Below the pieces are notes generated by a model. It was not told the DNA's origin and did no database searches. It saw only the letters and a program-made list of their open reading frames with translations. 48,443 nucleotides of DNA from Hepatobacter sp965661165 (GTDB taxonomy: Bacteria; Pseudomonadota; Alphaproteobacteria; Holosporales; Hepatobacteraceae): contig CBFICL010000003.1 of assembly GCA_965661165.1 (NCBI GenBank), positions 1 to 48,443 on the forward strand, given 5' to 3'. Below are positions 32,329 through 41,048 of the stretch, one piece after another (position 1 is the first letter of the stretch; each line of letters opens with the position of its first letter). The position numbers were made by a program, and so were the translations under genes.

Positions 32329-32362
32329 ATCATCTCCCTTTTCTCATCATCTCCCTTTTCTC
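32329..32362. repeat. Perfect 17-bp tandem duplication in the F-box gene leader
   Basis: ATCATCTCCCTTTTCTC occurs twice without spacer or mismatch (32329-32345 and 32346-32362), at or just after the predicted transcription start. Confidence 0.9.
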
Positions 32363-32379
32363 GGTCTGTTAGGTTACTT

Positions 32380-34125
32380 ATGATGCGCCTTTTCTCTTTA
32401 GCTGTTTTTTCTGTGTTATTGGCGATGGTTTTCTTGGCCGCGCCCTTACCCTGTGCCTTAAGGGCCGCTGACCCGTCTTGCCCTGACCACCAACCAGAGG
32501 TAATGCCGGCTTCGGTGGCATCAGCGTCATCTGCCGCCATGGCATCTCCTCTTTACACCAGCACTATTGACCACCTTGCCAAAGGATGTGTTTTCGTCAA
32601 GATGGCTGTCACGGGCCAGGGCCAATATGCGTTACGCACCTTTTATGGGGGATTACTCGAAAAGGCAGAGGGACCTCAGGCCGTCACAAACACTGAACAA
32701 GCATGCGAACGCCAGCTTTCCATCGACACCCTTTTTGAGCAGATGGAGCGCGGGATACAAAAACAGGAAGAATGGCAGAGGGAAAAAATAGACTACTCCC
32801 TTTCTCTCACCAGAGTTGGATTTCGTGCCTTGCAGCACCTCAAAAGCCAAAAGCTTGCCCACCTGACACTTGCCAGCTCACCTCTTTCTTATTATGACAC
32901 TGCCCGCCTCCACCTACCTTCCTTGAAGACACTTTTTTATGACGTAAATGGTGATCCCCTTGTTACCTATTGGCATCAGAGTTTCTTTTTTCCCAAGCTT
33001 CTGCCTCACGTGCATATCGGCGCCAACTCTCCCCTTCTCGGCCTTGATCGCACCTTGTGTGAAGGTAACAGATGCATTGTCCTTTCTTGCCTGCCCCTAT
33101 TAGCGTATGCCGGCCAGGATTATGGACATGAAGACATGGGAAAACCTTCCTTCAAAAAAGAGCATCCCTTTGTTCGCATTGAAAAATTCAAGACCCCTGA
33201 TGGGCGAGAATGGGATCAAACCCATTGCCTTAAGCATGGTTTTTTCTACAAAAATCAGCCCAACGATTGGGGCCTCACACCCGATCCTTTGCGCATCACC
33301 TTTCGTCCACCACCTAGCGCGAAAGGTGAAGAACTTTCTGAAGAAAAAAGACGTAAACAGCTAACACACTTCACCACAAGTGCGCCACAAGACGCCAGCT
33401 CCAACAATGAGGTCAAAGCCCCTCAGACGGAACTGTTGCACTTACCTGAGGAGCTCATCCGCCATATTGCAACGTATCTAGATGATCACAATACACTCAG
33501 CTTTGGCCTATCGTGCAAATTTCTATGCACCTTGTTGGATCTAGATATGTCCACCCTTGGTCTATCGCCCTTAGCGCGTTATCTTGCCATGGCTTCACGT
33601 GTGGGGTTATCTATTCCTGAAGACTATGGCACAGCACCAGGCATCGCACAGCTTGATGTACCTTTTTTCTCCTATCAAGAGGAAAACGTGCAGATTTCTC
33701 CTGCCCAGCTTCGTGTTACCATTTATCCATACCTTCAGATGCATGATCTTGAGGGAAAAGAGATTGCGCACAAAGAATTTTCTATGAATGTTTATGTGTA
33801 CGATAATGCGTTTGCTGGTGATCCAAAAAAGACTCTTAGAGGTAGCTTCTTCGATCTTTGTACGTCCGAAAACCGTGTCTTGCAGGTTGGTCCTTTTTAT
33901 ACAAAACCGGCACCTTCGCCGGATATGCTAGATAGGGAGTATGTGATTCCCATTCTCAACCATCGTTTCCAACAATGGTGGGTGGGCAATCTTGAGTCTA
34001 TTTTTGAACACAACCCTGACGTTCTGACCAACATCCGTGGACCCCGCACCTCCCCCGCACAAATGCCATCCCAACACGCGGCGAAAGAACCTGCGTCCGA
34101 CAACGCCAAAGAGGGCAGCACGTAA
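32380..34125 (+). CDS. Exported F-box protein, candidate host-ubiquitin effector
   Basis: The 581-aa product starts with a good Sec signal peptide (MMRLFSLAVFSVLLAMVFLA, cleavage near residue 30 after ALRAA). Residues 352-390 match the eukaryotic F-box: LHLPEELIRHIATYLDD, then LSFGLSCKFLCTLL. F-boxes recruit Skp1 and so the SCF ubiquitin ligase. Since bacteria lack SCF, the domain points to action in a eukaryotic host, as for VirF of Agrobacterium and AnkB of Legionella. The first half contains short leucine-rich segments (LKSQKLAHLTLASSPLS, LHLPSLKTLFY), perhaps the target-binding part; the C-terminal region is of unknown type with a disordered tail. Host delivery after Sec export is inferred only. 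Confidence 0.85.
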   Translation: MMRLFSLAVFSVLLAMVFLAAPLPCALRAADPSCPDHQPEVMPASVASASSAAMASPLYTSTIDHLAKGCVFVKMAVTGQGQYALRTFYGGLLEKAEGPQAVTNTEQACERQLSIDTLFEQMERGIQKQEEWQREKIDYSLSLTRVGFRALQHLKSQKLAHLTLASSPLSYYDTARLHLPSLKTLFYDVNGDPLVTYWHQSFFFPKLLPHVHIGANSPLLGLDRTLCEGNRCIVLSCLPLLAYAGQDYGHEDMGKPSFKKEHPFVRIEKFKTPDGREWDQTHCLKHGFFYKNQPNDWGLTPDPLRITFRPPPSAKGEELSEEKRRKQLTHFTTSAPQDASSNNEVKAPQTELLHLPEELIRHIATYLDDHNTLSFGLSCKFLCTLLDLDMSTLGLSPLARYLAMASRVGLSIPEDYGTAPGIAQLDVPFFSYQEENVQISPAQLRVTIYPYLQMHDLEGKEIAHKEFSMNVYVYDNAFAGDPKKTLRGSFFDLCTSENRVLQVGPFYTKPAPSPDMLDREYVIPILNHRFQQWWVGNLESIFEHNPDVLTNIRGPRTSPAQMPSQHAAKEPASDNAKEGST

Positions 34126-34137
34126 CGGTCTGGAAGG

Positions 34138-34171
34138 GGCGGCTTTGGTTTTTCCCCAGGGGCCAGCCGCC
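34138..34171. repeat. Hairpin after the F-box gene
   Basis: GGCGGCT (34138-34144) pairs with AGCCGCC (34165-34171). It follows the F-box stop by a dozen bases but has no T-run, so its role as terminator is uncertain. Confidence 0.4.
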
Positions 34172-34233
34172 TGCTTGTCAGGCACGTAAAAACAGCTTAT
34201 GCTCGACACCACCAAGACATGGGAGATGTTCTT

Positions 34234-34806
34234 ATGTGGTCCGTATATGTTGTCAATGGGTTATCGTTGCTGAGGTGGTTGGCCTCACCGCTTCTTGTGT
34301 GGATGCTGTTGCGACCTCACCCGTTGTGGGCGGCGGCGTTTTGGCTGTTTACCGGGGCAGCGCTGACAGATTTTTTGGATGGGGCCCTGGCCCGACGTTT
34401 TGGCGGGCAAACCGATGTGGGCGCCATTCTTGACCCAGTGGCAGACAAATGCTTGGCCTTGGCTCTTTTTTATCTCCTGTGGTCGTGGCAGCTGGTGTCA
34501 CCGTGGCTGTTGGGCGCGATGATGGCGCGAGATGTGCTGATTCTGGGCGGGGGTACTGCCCTTAAAGCCCAAGGCGTGGCCTTTGTGGTGAAACCCTTTT
34601 TTGTGGGCAAGCTGCACACCGCCTTGCAGTTTTTCTTTGCCTTCTTGTGCCTAGGCTATGGGGCGTGTTTTGCCATGGCGCCTTCGCCGGCGTTTGGGTG
34701 GGTGCGCGTGTGTCTTGGCGGGCTGTGGCTCACCACCTTGACGTCACTTTTCTTCTATGTCCGTTGGGGGGGGCAATTGTGGATGACATCTTCAAGGGCC
34801 GCCTGA
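34234..34806 (+). CDS. CDP-alcohol phosphatidyltransferase family protein
   Basis: This integral membrane enzyme of phospholipid synthesis transfers a phosphatidyl group from CDP-diacylglycerol to an alcohol. The 190-aa product carries the full family signature DG-x2-AR-x8-G-x3-D-x3-D (from DGALARRFGG to DPVADK) within about six hydrophobic segments. PgsA (glycerol-3-phosphate acceptor) or a cardiolipin-type enzyme are the likely members; sequence alone does not decide. I chose ATG 34234 because GGGAG lies 8 bases upstream; the ATG at 34219 has no site. Its end overlaps the start of the next gene by 28 bases. This neighbourhood with an AI-2E-type permease and hdaA is common in alphaproteobacteria. 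Confidence 0.9.
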   Translation: MWSVYVVNGLSLLRWLASPLLVWMLLRPHPLWAAAFWLFTGAALTDFLDGALARRFGGQTDVGAILDPVADKCLALALFYLLWSWQLVSPWLLGAMMARDVLILGGGTALKAQGVAFVVKPFFVGKLHTALQFFFAFLCLGYGACFAMAPSPAFGWVRVCLGGLWLTTLTSLFFYVRWGGQLWMTSSRAA

Positions 34807-35852
34807 TTTGGGCTGCCCTTTTTATCGGGGTTTGTACCTTCTTATATATGGTGCAAGATGCGTTGGGGCCTTTTTTGTTTGGCCTGGGGCTGGCTTATGT
34901 CTTTCACCCCCTGATTGACAGGTGTGAGGCGCGGCTTGTCCCGCGGTGGCTATCCAGCTTTATTCTTGTGGTGGTGACGTTGGCTCTCTTTGCGGCTTTT
35001 TGGTTTTTGTTGCTGCCCTTTTTGGGATTTCAGCTGCAAAAACTGTTTTATAAATTGCCGCTCTACACCAAAGAGGCGCTAGATTTTGTGCGCCCGAAAA
35101 TCGCGACCATCCTCGAAAAAATCCACACAGACCCTGTCTTAAAGCAATCAGAGCTGATGGTGCCCAAAGCCTTGCAAAAAGCCTTTGTCTGGGGCACGGA
35201 CCAGGTCTTGTTTTTGCTATCCAACGCGCAGGGCATCACGCGGTTTCTGTTTTACACCTGCGTCACGCCGTTTGTCATGTTTTATGGCTTGCTTGAATGG
35301 CCCACCATCGTGGCCAAAGTCAAAAATCTCATTCCTCACAGCGTGCGGCCGCGATGGATGGTTTTTTTCACGCGCCTTGATCAAAGCCTCAGCGGCTATA
35401 TCCGCGGACAGCTGCTGGTGTGTTTGTGCATGGGCACGTATCTGGCCATAGCTTTTGTGATGATGGGGCTGCCCCATGGGTTGATGTTGGGGGCGCTGAC
35501 AGGTGCTCTGATCTTTATTCCCTATCTCGGCATGACGCTCGGCACGCTGTTGGCTGTGATTTTAACCCTGGTGAACACACCCAGCCTCACCACCTTGATT
35601 GTCCTGATGATCGCGTTGATTGGCGGGCAGTTGTTGGAAGGGTTTATCTTTATCCCTTTCTTTATCGGCAAGCGCGTGGGCCTTCACCCTGTGTGGGTGC
35701 TGTTTGCCATTTTTGCCCTTGGCACCCTTTTTGGGTTTTGGGGCGTGCTGTTAGCCTTGCCGATGGCCACGTTTGTGTATGCGCTGCTTAGAGAGGGGCT
35801 TGCTTTTTATCAATCCACAGCCTTTTTCCAGAAAGCCCCTGCCAAGTCTTAA
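34779..35852 (+). CDS. AI-2E family transporter (PerM/YdgG-like permease)
   Basis: This polytopic inner-membrane protein of the AI-2E exporter family has poorly defined substrates in most members. With GTG 34779 as start the product has 357 aa, the normal length; G-rich sequence lies upstream and the start overlaps the phosphatidyltransferase end. The frame is open far upstream but that part is only a shadow. Features are the opening helix pair, DALGPFLFGLGLAYVFHPLID, the cytosolic or periplasmic helical domain (about residues 85-160), and the conserved C-terminal block with LPHGLMLGALTGALIFIPYLG and GKRVGLHPVWVLFAIFALG. hdaA follows one base later. Confidence 0.92.
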   Translation: MDDIFKGRLIWAALFIGVCTFLYMVQDALGPFLFGLGLAYVFHPLIDRCEARLVPRWLSSFILVVVTLALFAAFWFLLLPFLGFQLQKLFYKLPLYTKEALDFVRPKIATILEKIHTDPVLKQSELMVPKALQKAFVWGTDQVLFLLSNAQGITRFLFYTCVTPFVMFYGLLEWPTIVAKVKNLIPHSVRPRWMVFFTRLDQSLSGYIRGQLLVCLCMGTYLAIAFVMMGLPHGLMLGALTGALIFIPYLGMTLGTLLAVILTLVNTPSLTTLIVLMIALIGGQLLEGFIFIPFFIGKRVGLHPVWVLFAIFALGTLFGFWGVLLALPMATFVYALLREGLAFYQSTAFFQKAPAKS

Positions 35853-35853
35853 G

Positions 35854-36528
35854 ATGGTGCACCAGATCCTTTTGCCCCTCGATATTCAAGATCATGACCG
35901 AGAGGATGCGTTTTTTGTGGATCACACCAACCAACAAGCATGGTCGTGGATCCAAGCGTGGCCTCAGTGGCCGGCGCGGGGGCTTTTTCTGTATGGCCCC
36001 CCTGGCGTGGGCAAATCGCACATGGGCCGCGTGTGGGCCAAGCGAGCTGGGGCACACATCTGGTCTCCCTCGCACGACATGGGCGCCCTTTACGAGGCTT
36101 CTTCCCCTCACCTGCTGATTGATGATGTCAACGCGCACACGCGCACCAAAGACGGCGCTGATCACATGCTTGCAGCCTATAACATCCTATGTGAACGGAA
36201 GGGATCCTGCCTTTTTCTGGGCAGCCCGCCCCTTTTCAACACCGACACATGCTCGCCTGATTTGATTTCGCGCCTCAAAACACTCATCACCATTGGCCTG
36301 CCCCCACCCAGCGATGCCTTGTGGAAGAAAATTATGCACAACCTGTTTCACAAAGAACGCCTCACGGTCTCTGAAGATGTGGTGCTCTTTTTAATGCGCC
36401 GGCTTGAGCGATCCATGGGGCAAACGCAACAACTTGTGCGCCACCTGGCCTCAGAAAGCCTGCGCCACAAAAGACCCGTCACCATTGACCTGATCAAGAA
36501 CGTTTGCGAACATATCTGTTCTTTCTGA
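35854..36528 (+). CDS. hdaA: DnaA-related regulatory protein HdaA (Hda)
   Basis: HdaA promotes hydrolysis of DnaA-bound ATP together with the sliding clamp, preventing re-initiation. The 224-aa product begins with a clamp-binding motif of the QxxLPL kind (QILLPLDI, residues 4-11). The DnaA-type AAA+ core follows, with Walker A GPPGVGKS (48-55) and Walker B HLLIDDV, and the sensor arginine region LISRLKT. The lid has LFHKERLTVSEDVVLFLMRR. No DnaA domain IV is present. ATG 35854 starts right at the preceding stop; the longer open frame lacks family resemblance. The order permease-hdaA is typical of alphaproteobacteria. Confidence 0.9.
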   Translation: MVHQILLPLDIQDHDREDAFFVDHTNQQAWSWIQAWPQWPARGLFLYGPPGVGKSHMGRVWAKRAGAHIWSPSHDMGALYEASSPHLLIDDVNAHTRTKDGADHMLAAYNILCERKGSCLFLGSPPLFNTDTCSPDLISRLKTLITIGLPPPSDALWKKIMHNLFHKERLTVSEDVVLFLMRRLERSMGQTQQLVRHLASESLRHKRPVTIDLIKNVCEHICSF

Positions 36529-36643
36529 TAACGCGCGCGGCCCACGCGCCTTGTCAAAAAATTTTATCTTATCGACATCTTGGCGGCGCGCAAGAAAATG
36601 AGGTACACTTTCCTCAAAACTGGATCAATGGCAGGATCACGTC

Positions 36644-37225
36644 ATGACTTCGCTGTTTTTGGTTGTCTTTTTTTCTTATTTTCTCGGCAATGTTTTTCCA
36701 TCTCTCCTCCTGTCTCGCGTGAGGGGGTATGGCGATGTGCGCCACAAAGGCTCTGGCAATTTAGGTGCTTCGAACGTGTGGCGATCGGGACACAAGCTTG
36801 ACGGGGTTCTCACATTTTTTGGGGATGCCGCAAAGGGATTTTTGAGCTTGATGATTGCCTATGCGATTGAACCTTCCTCTTTTATCTTAGGGTGTGCCAG
36901 CATCAGCGTTTTGATCGGCCATATTTGGCCTGTCAGCCTTGGCTTTAAAGGAGGAAAAGGGGTGGCCACCTTCTTTGGTATTCTGGCTTTTTATGCCTGG
37001 CCTCTGGCCCTTGCGTTCATGATATTCTGGGCTCTTATTTGCGCCTTAAGCCGCACGGCCTCTTGGGCTTCATTGATTGTGGCCTTGATGGCCCCCTTTC
37101 TTTTTGGCGTGCTCTTAGACGCCGGGGTTGGCATATGGGTAGGGTGTATGAGCTTCTTGATTATCATCGCCCATAAAGACAATATCCTCAGGCTTATGCA
37201 CCACAAAGAGCACACCGTCTCATAA
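36644..37225 (+). CDS. plsY: Glycerol-3-phosphate acyltransferase PlsY
   Basis: PlsY transfers an acyl group from acyl-phosphate to glycerol-3-phosphate, the first step of phospholipid synthesis, in the inner membrane. The 193-aa product has about five membrane segments and the three active-site loops: GSGNLGASNVWRSG (family usually GATN, here Ser for Thr), GFKGGKGVAT, and HKDNILRL near the C-terminus. AGGA precedes the ATG. It opens the plsY-dprA-topA run seen in many alphaproteobacteria, with 25 bases to dprA. Confidence 0.96.
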   Translation: MTSLFLVVFFSYFLGNVFPSLLLSRVRGYGDVRHKGSGNLGASNVWRSGHKLDGVLTFFGDAAKGFLSLMIAYAIEPSSFILGCASISVLIGHIWPVSLGFKGGKGVATFFGILAFYAWPLALAFMIFWALICALSRTASWASLIVALMAPFLFGVLLDAGVGIWVGCMSFLIIIAHKDNILRLMHHKEHTVS

Positions 37226-37250
37226 AAAAGGGAGAAAGGATTTTTTCATC

Positions 37251-38372
37251 ATGCACGCGCCTTATCTTGACAATAAGGAAAAAATGGCCTGGCTGCGCCT
37301 GATTCGCTCTGAAAACGTGGGGCCCGTCAACTTTCACCACCTGCTGCACCGCTTTAAAACAGCTCAGCACGCCCTGAAACGCCTCCCACAAATGACACTG
37401 AGAGCAGGCCGCACCCAACCTCTTAAGATTCCTTCCCAAGACTCCATCGAGCAAGAGTATGAGCAGATCCAGAATCAAGGGATTCACCTCATCGCCTCTC
37501 CTGAAGATGCCTATCCTGAAAGATTGCGCGCCCTTCATGACGCACCGCCATTGCTGATGGCGTGGGGAGATCTATCCTGGCTTAAAAAAGATATGTTTGC
37601 CATCGTGGGCGCCCGGAATGCCAGCGCGCTAGCTCAAAAAGTGGGGTTTGAATTTGCCCAAGCGTTGGGGCGTGAGGCCATGGTCATTGTGTCAGGCCTG
37701 GCGCAAGGTGTGGACAGCGCTGCCCACAAAGGCTCCCTGGATACAGGCACGGTCGCTGTACTGGCCCAAGGCATTGATCACATCTATCCTCCCCAAAACA
37801 AAGAGCTGCACAGATCTATTCAAGACAAGGGTTTGTTGATCTCTGAGTCTCCCTTAGGCACAGAGGCGCATGCCACCCTGTTTCCAAGGCGCAACCGTCT
37901 TGTATCGGGGCTATCGTGGGGGGTGCTTGTGGTGGAGGCCTTGTTGCAATCAGGCTCTCTTCTGACAGCCCATTATGCCACAGAACAGGGACGCTCCGTG
38001 TTTGCCATTCCTGGCCATCCCCATGATCCGCGCGCCGGCGGACCTAATAGCTTGATTGCTCAGGGTGCCAAGCTAACCCAAACACCACAAGACATTCTTG
38101 AAGAATATCACCACATGAAAACCCATGCCATCAGCCATGTGCAAGAGGACGCGGCCCCTTATGATTATGTAATTTCTGATCAAGATATGGATGCGGCTTG
38201 CCATGAATTGAAAGGGTTAATCTCTGCCACCGCTGTGTCCATAGAAACCCTCACGCACACCCTGAACATCCCCTTGCCTTTAATGCAAGCAGCCTTGACA
38301 GAGCTGGAGGTCGGCGGTCTCATCACCAGCGATGATCGGGGGCATGTGTATAAAAAAATGCATGCTGCCTAA
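37251..38372 (+). CDS. dprA: DNA processing protein DprA
   Basis: DprA binds single-stranded DNA entering by transformation and loads RecA. The 373-aa product has an N-terminal SAM-like helical region, the Rossmann-type core with FAIVGARNAS, VSGLAQGVDSAAHKGSL, TVAVLAQGIDHIYPP, LFPRRNRLVSGLSWGVLVVEA and SGSLLTAHYATEQGR, and a C-terminal winged-helix domain (about residues 310-370, DTM1-like). It lies between plsY and topA. Full preservation in a seemingly host-dependent bacterium suggests a role in uptake or repair, though no com genes are in the window. Confidence 0.96.
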   Translation: MHAPYLDNKEKMAWLRLIRSENVGPVNFHHLLHRFKTAQHALKRLPQMTLRAGRTQPLKIPSQDSIEQEYEQIQNQGIHLIASPEDAYPERLRALHDAPPLLMAWGDLSWLKKDMFAIVGARNASALAQKVGFEFAQALGREAMVIVSGLAQGVDSAAHKGSLDTGTVAVLAQGIDHIYPPQNKELHRSIQDKGLLISESPLGTEAHATLFPRRNRLVSGLSWGVLVVEALLQSGSLLTAHYATEQGRSVFAIPGHPHDPRAGGPNSLIAQGAKLTQTPQDILEEYHHMKTHAISHVQEDAAPYDYVISDQDMDAACHELKGLISATAVSIETLTHTLNIPLPLMQAALTELEVGGLITSDDRGHVYKKMHAA

Positions 38373-38424
38373 AAAAAGACTTACTTTTTGTTAAAAAAAC
38401 AGGTATAGAGCTGGATCACGTTCA

Positions 38425-40740
38425 TTGGGAAAAGATACTGTGAATCTTGTGTTGGTAGAGTCTCCTGCAAAGGTGAGGAGCTTGAGCCGCTATCTTGGCA
38501 AACAATTTACTGTTATGGCCACCTATGGCCACATGAGGGACTTGCCCGCTAAGTCAGGGTCTGTGGATCCAGATGACGATTTTCATATGACCTTCCAGGT
38601 GGTGGACAAAAACAAATCCCATTTAGACAAAATTGAAAAAGCGGCCCAAAAAACATCCACGCTTTTTCTCGCCACCGACCCTGACCGTGAAGGGGAAGCC
38701 ATTGCCTGGCACGTGGTTGAGCACCTTAAAACCAAAAAACTTCCCCCCACCATTCAACGCATCACCTTTAACGCCATCACCAAAACAGCGGTTTTAGATG
38801 CTCTGAAAGCCCCCCGTGACATTGATCAACACCTGGTGGATGCCTATCTCGCCCGCTTAGGGCTTGACTATCTCGTGGGCTTTACACTCTCACCCCTTCT
38901 GTGGCGCAAGCTTCCTGGATGCCGTTCGGCAGGACGTGTGCAATCTGTGGCGCTGCGCATGATTTCAGAACGGGAATATGAGATTGAACGGTTCAAGCCA
39001 CAAGAATATTGGACCCTTGCCGGCTTGTTCCAAAAGGAAAAACATGATGTCAATGCCTCCCTCTTCATGCTGGATGGCCAAAAATTAGAAAAATTTTCTC
39101 TGGCCAGCGAAAAAGACGCACAGGCCGCAGTTAAAAAAGCCGAGGCACCGTTTTATACCCTGTCCTCCATTGAAAAAAAGGAAGTCAAACGTCATCCAGC
39201 GCCCCCTTTTATGACCTCTACCTTGCAACAAGAAGCGTCCCGCAAGTTAGGATGGGGCGCCACACAAACCATGCGCGTTGCCCAAAAGCTGTATGAAGGT
39301 GTGAATGGCCAAGATGGCCTGATCACCTATATGCGTACAGACAGCAATACCATCACAGATGAAGCCTTAACCAAGGTGCGCCAAGTGATTGGTAAAACCT
39401 ATGGCCAAGATCATGTTTCGCCTTCGGTGCGTGTCTATAAGAAAAAAGCCCGCAATGCTCAAGAGGCCCACGAAGCCATTAGGCCTACCAACTTTGAGGC
39501 GCCCCCTCACACCTTGAAAACCAGCCTCGAAAAAGATCTGTGGGCCCTTTATGATCTGATCTGGCGCCGCACCTTGGCCTCACAAATGGCCAGCGCCTTG
39601 TTTGATCAAGTGACATTTGTGCTCGCCCACCCTAAAAACACCGCGCATTTCAAAGCCACAGGGCGCACATGCACGTTTCGCGGGTTTCTTGAAGTTTATC
39701 TTGAAGATAAAGACCCCGACGATGAAAAAGATGAAGAATCACGCACCCTTCCCCCGCTTAAAGAAGGGGATAAGCTTGACCTCAAAAAACTCACGCCCTC
39801 TCAACACTTCACCGAGCCACCGCCGCGCTTTACCGAAGCCAGCCTCATTAAGAGGATGGAAGAGTTGGGCATCGGCCGCCCCAGCACCTATGCGCGCATC
39901 CTACAAGTGCTTAAAGACAGAAGCTATGTATCTCTTGAGAAAAAACAACTGGCGCCGAAAGAAAAGGGCCATGTCGTCACCTCTTTTTTGACGCAATTTT
40001 TTACCCAGTATGTGGAAAATAACTTTACAGCTGGTATGGAAGCCTCTCTTGATGCCGTATCACGGGGAGACAGGGCATGGAAGGATCTTTTGAAAGAGTT
40101 TTGGGACACCTTCAAGCACACCGTGGACAAAACCACAGAGCTCAAAACAGTGGATGTCCTTGAAAAAGTGGAGACAGCCCTTGAAGAACATCTTTTTCAA
40201 GGCAAAGACCGCACGTGCCCCACATGCAAAAAAGGGGTGATGCACCTGCGCATGGGCAAGTATGGACCTTTTTTGGGGTGCAATGCCTACCCCGAATGCA
40301 AGCATATGAAACCCCTGGATGCATTAGACAGCCACACTGAAGATGATGCTGAAGAAGGGACCCCCTTTCCCCGCAGCTTAGGGGAAGACCCACATTTGCA
40401 CAAAGAAGTCACTGTCAGGCGTGGCCCTTACGGTTTTTATCTTCAGTGGGAAGGCGACAAAAAGCCCAAACGCATTTCTCTGCCCAAAGGGCTCTCGCCT
40501 CAACACATCACCCTGGATCAGGCGGCAAAATTAGGCAAACTTCCCCTCGATCTTGGCCCTCACCCCGAGACAAAGGAGCCTATTACAGGCAGTATTGGGC
40601 GTTTTGGACCTTATGTTTATTATAAGAAGAAATTTATCTCTATAAAAAATATCGATCTATTGCTCGAAGAGCGCTTTCATGAGATCCTAGAGATCATTGC
40701 GAAAAAAGAACAGACAGGAAAGAAAAAAGATGGTGGATGA
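38425..40740 (+). CDS. topA: DNA topoisomerase I
   Basis: TopA relaxes negative supercoils by transient cleavage of one strand. The 771-aa product has the Toprim domain (LVESPAKVRSLSRYLG, then ATDPDREGEAIAWH at about 83-96) and the catalytic Tyr302 in GLITYMRTDS. One four-cysteine zinc ribbon follows (CPTCKKGVMHL, then GCNAYPECK). The alphaproteobacterial C-terminal repeats come last (RRGPYGFYLQWEG, SIGRFGPYVYYKKKF). The start TTG 38425 gives MGKDTVNLVLVESPAK, close to the E. coli MGKALVIVESPAK; GTG 38440 is an alternative. Its end overlaps gatC. Confidence 0.97.
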   Translation: MGKDTVNLVLVESPAKVRSLSRYLGKQFTVMATYGHMRDLPAKSGSVDPDDDFHMTFQVVDKNKSHLDKIEKAAQKTSTLFLATDPDREGEAIAWHVVEHLKTKKLPPTIQRITFNAITKTAVLDALKAPRDIDQHLVDAYLARLGLDYLVGFTLSPLLWRKLPGCRSAGRVQSVALRMISEREYEIERFKPQEYWTLAGLFQKEKHDVNASLFMLDGQKLEKFSLASEKDAQAAVKKAEAPFYTLSSIEKKEVKRHPAPPFMTSTLQQEASRKLGWGATQTMRVAQKLYEGVNGQDGLITYMRTDSNTITDEALTKVRQVIGKTYGQDHVSPSVRVYKKKARNAQEAHEAIRPTNFEAPPHTLKTSLEKDLWALYDLIWRRTLASQMASALFDQVTFVLAHPKNTAHFKATGRTCTFRGFLEVYLEDKDPDDEKDEESRTLPPLKEGDKLDLKKLTPSQHFTEPPPRFTEASLIKRMEELGIGRPSTYARILQVLKDRSYVSLEKKQLAPKEKGHVVTSFLTQFFTQYVENNFTAGMEASLDAVSRGDRAWKDLLKEFWDTFKHTVDKTTELKTVDVLEKVETALEEHLFQGKDRTCPTCKKGVMHLRMGKYGPFLGCNAYPECKHMKPLDALDSHTEDDAEEGTPFPRSLGEDPHLHKEVTVRRGPYGFYLQWEGDKKPKRISLPKGLSPQHITLDQAAKLGKLPLDLGPHPETKEPITGSIGRFGPYVYYKKKFISIKNIDLLLEERFHEILEIIAKKEQTGKKKDGG

Positions 40741-41014
40741 TGCTTTTCTCTTACGGGCTGCGCAGCTCGCTTATCTGAGTCTTGAGCCTCATGAGATTGA
40801 GGGCCTTCGTGACGATTGCACGCAGATATTGTCTTTTTTAGATGATCTTCAACAAGTAGATGTGTCTCATGTGTCGCCTATGGTCATTCCATGGCCTTCT
40901 AAGGCGCCGCTTCGTCAGGACACACCTCAACGCACAGCCGGTGCAGAAACCATCACGCGCAATGCCCCGCAAAAGGAGAACAACTTTTTTTGCATACCCA
41001 AGTTTATCACATGA
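40730..41014 (+). CDS. gatC: Glutamyl/aspartyl-tRNA amidotransferase subunit C
   Basis: GatC stabilises the GatCAB complex, which converts Glu-tRNA-Gln (and Asp-tRNA-Asn) to the amidated form. The 94-aa product begins VDDAFLLRAAQLAYLSLEPHE, the GatC start pattern, has ILSFLDDLQQVDVSHVSPM, and ends with a shortened version of the usual RED tail. ATG 40730 follows AGGAAAG and overlaps the topA stop by 11 bases. gatA and gatB, often adjacent, are absent here. It fits with GltX at 8963-10333. Confidence 0.88.
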   Translation: MVDDAFLLRAAQLAYLSLEPHEIEGLRDDCTQILSFLDDLQQVDVSHVSPMVIPWPSKAPLRQDTPQRTAGAETITRNAPQKENNFFCIPKFIT

Positions 41015-41048
41015 TTGTTAACGCTATTAGATAGGAAAGACAAAAAAC

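Larger units (their letters stand above)
32073..32379. other. Gap between LRR and F-box genes
   Basis: About 300 bases without a gene, containing three short tandem repeats (32049-32092, 32220-32264, 32329-32362) and the probable promoter of the F-box gene. Confidence 0.5.
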
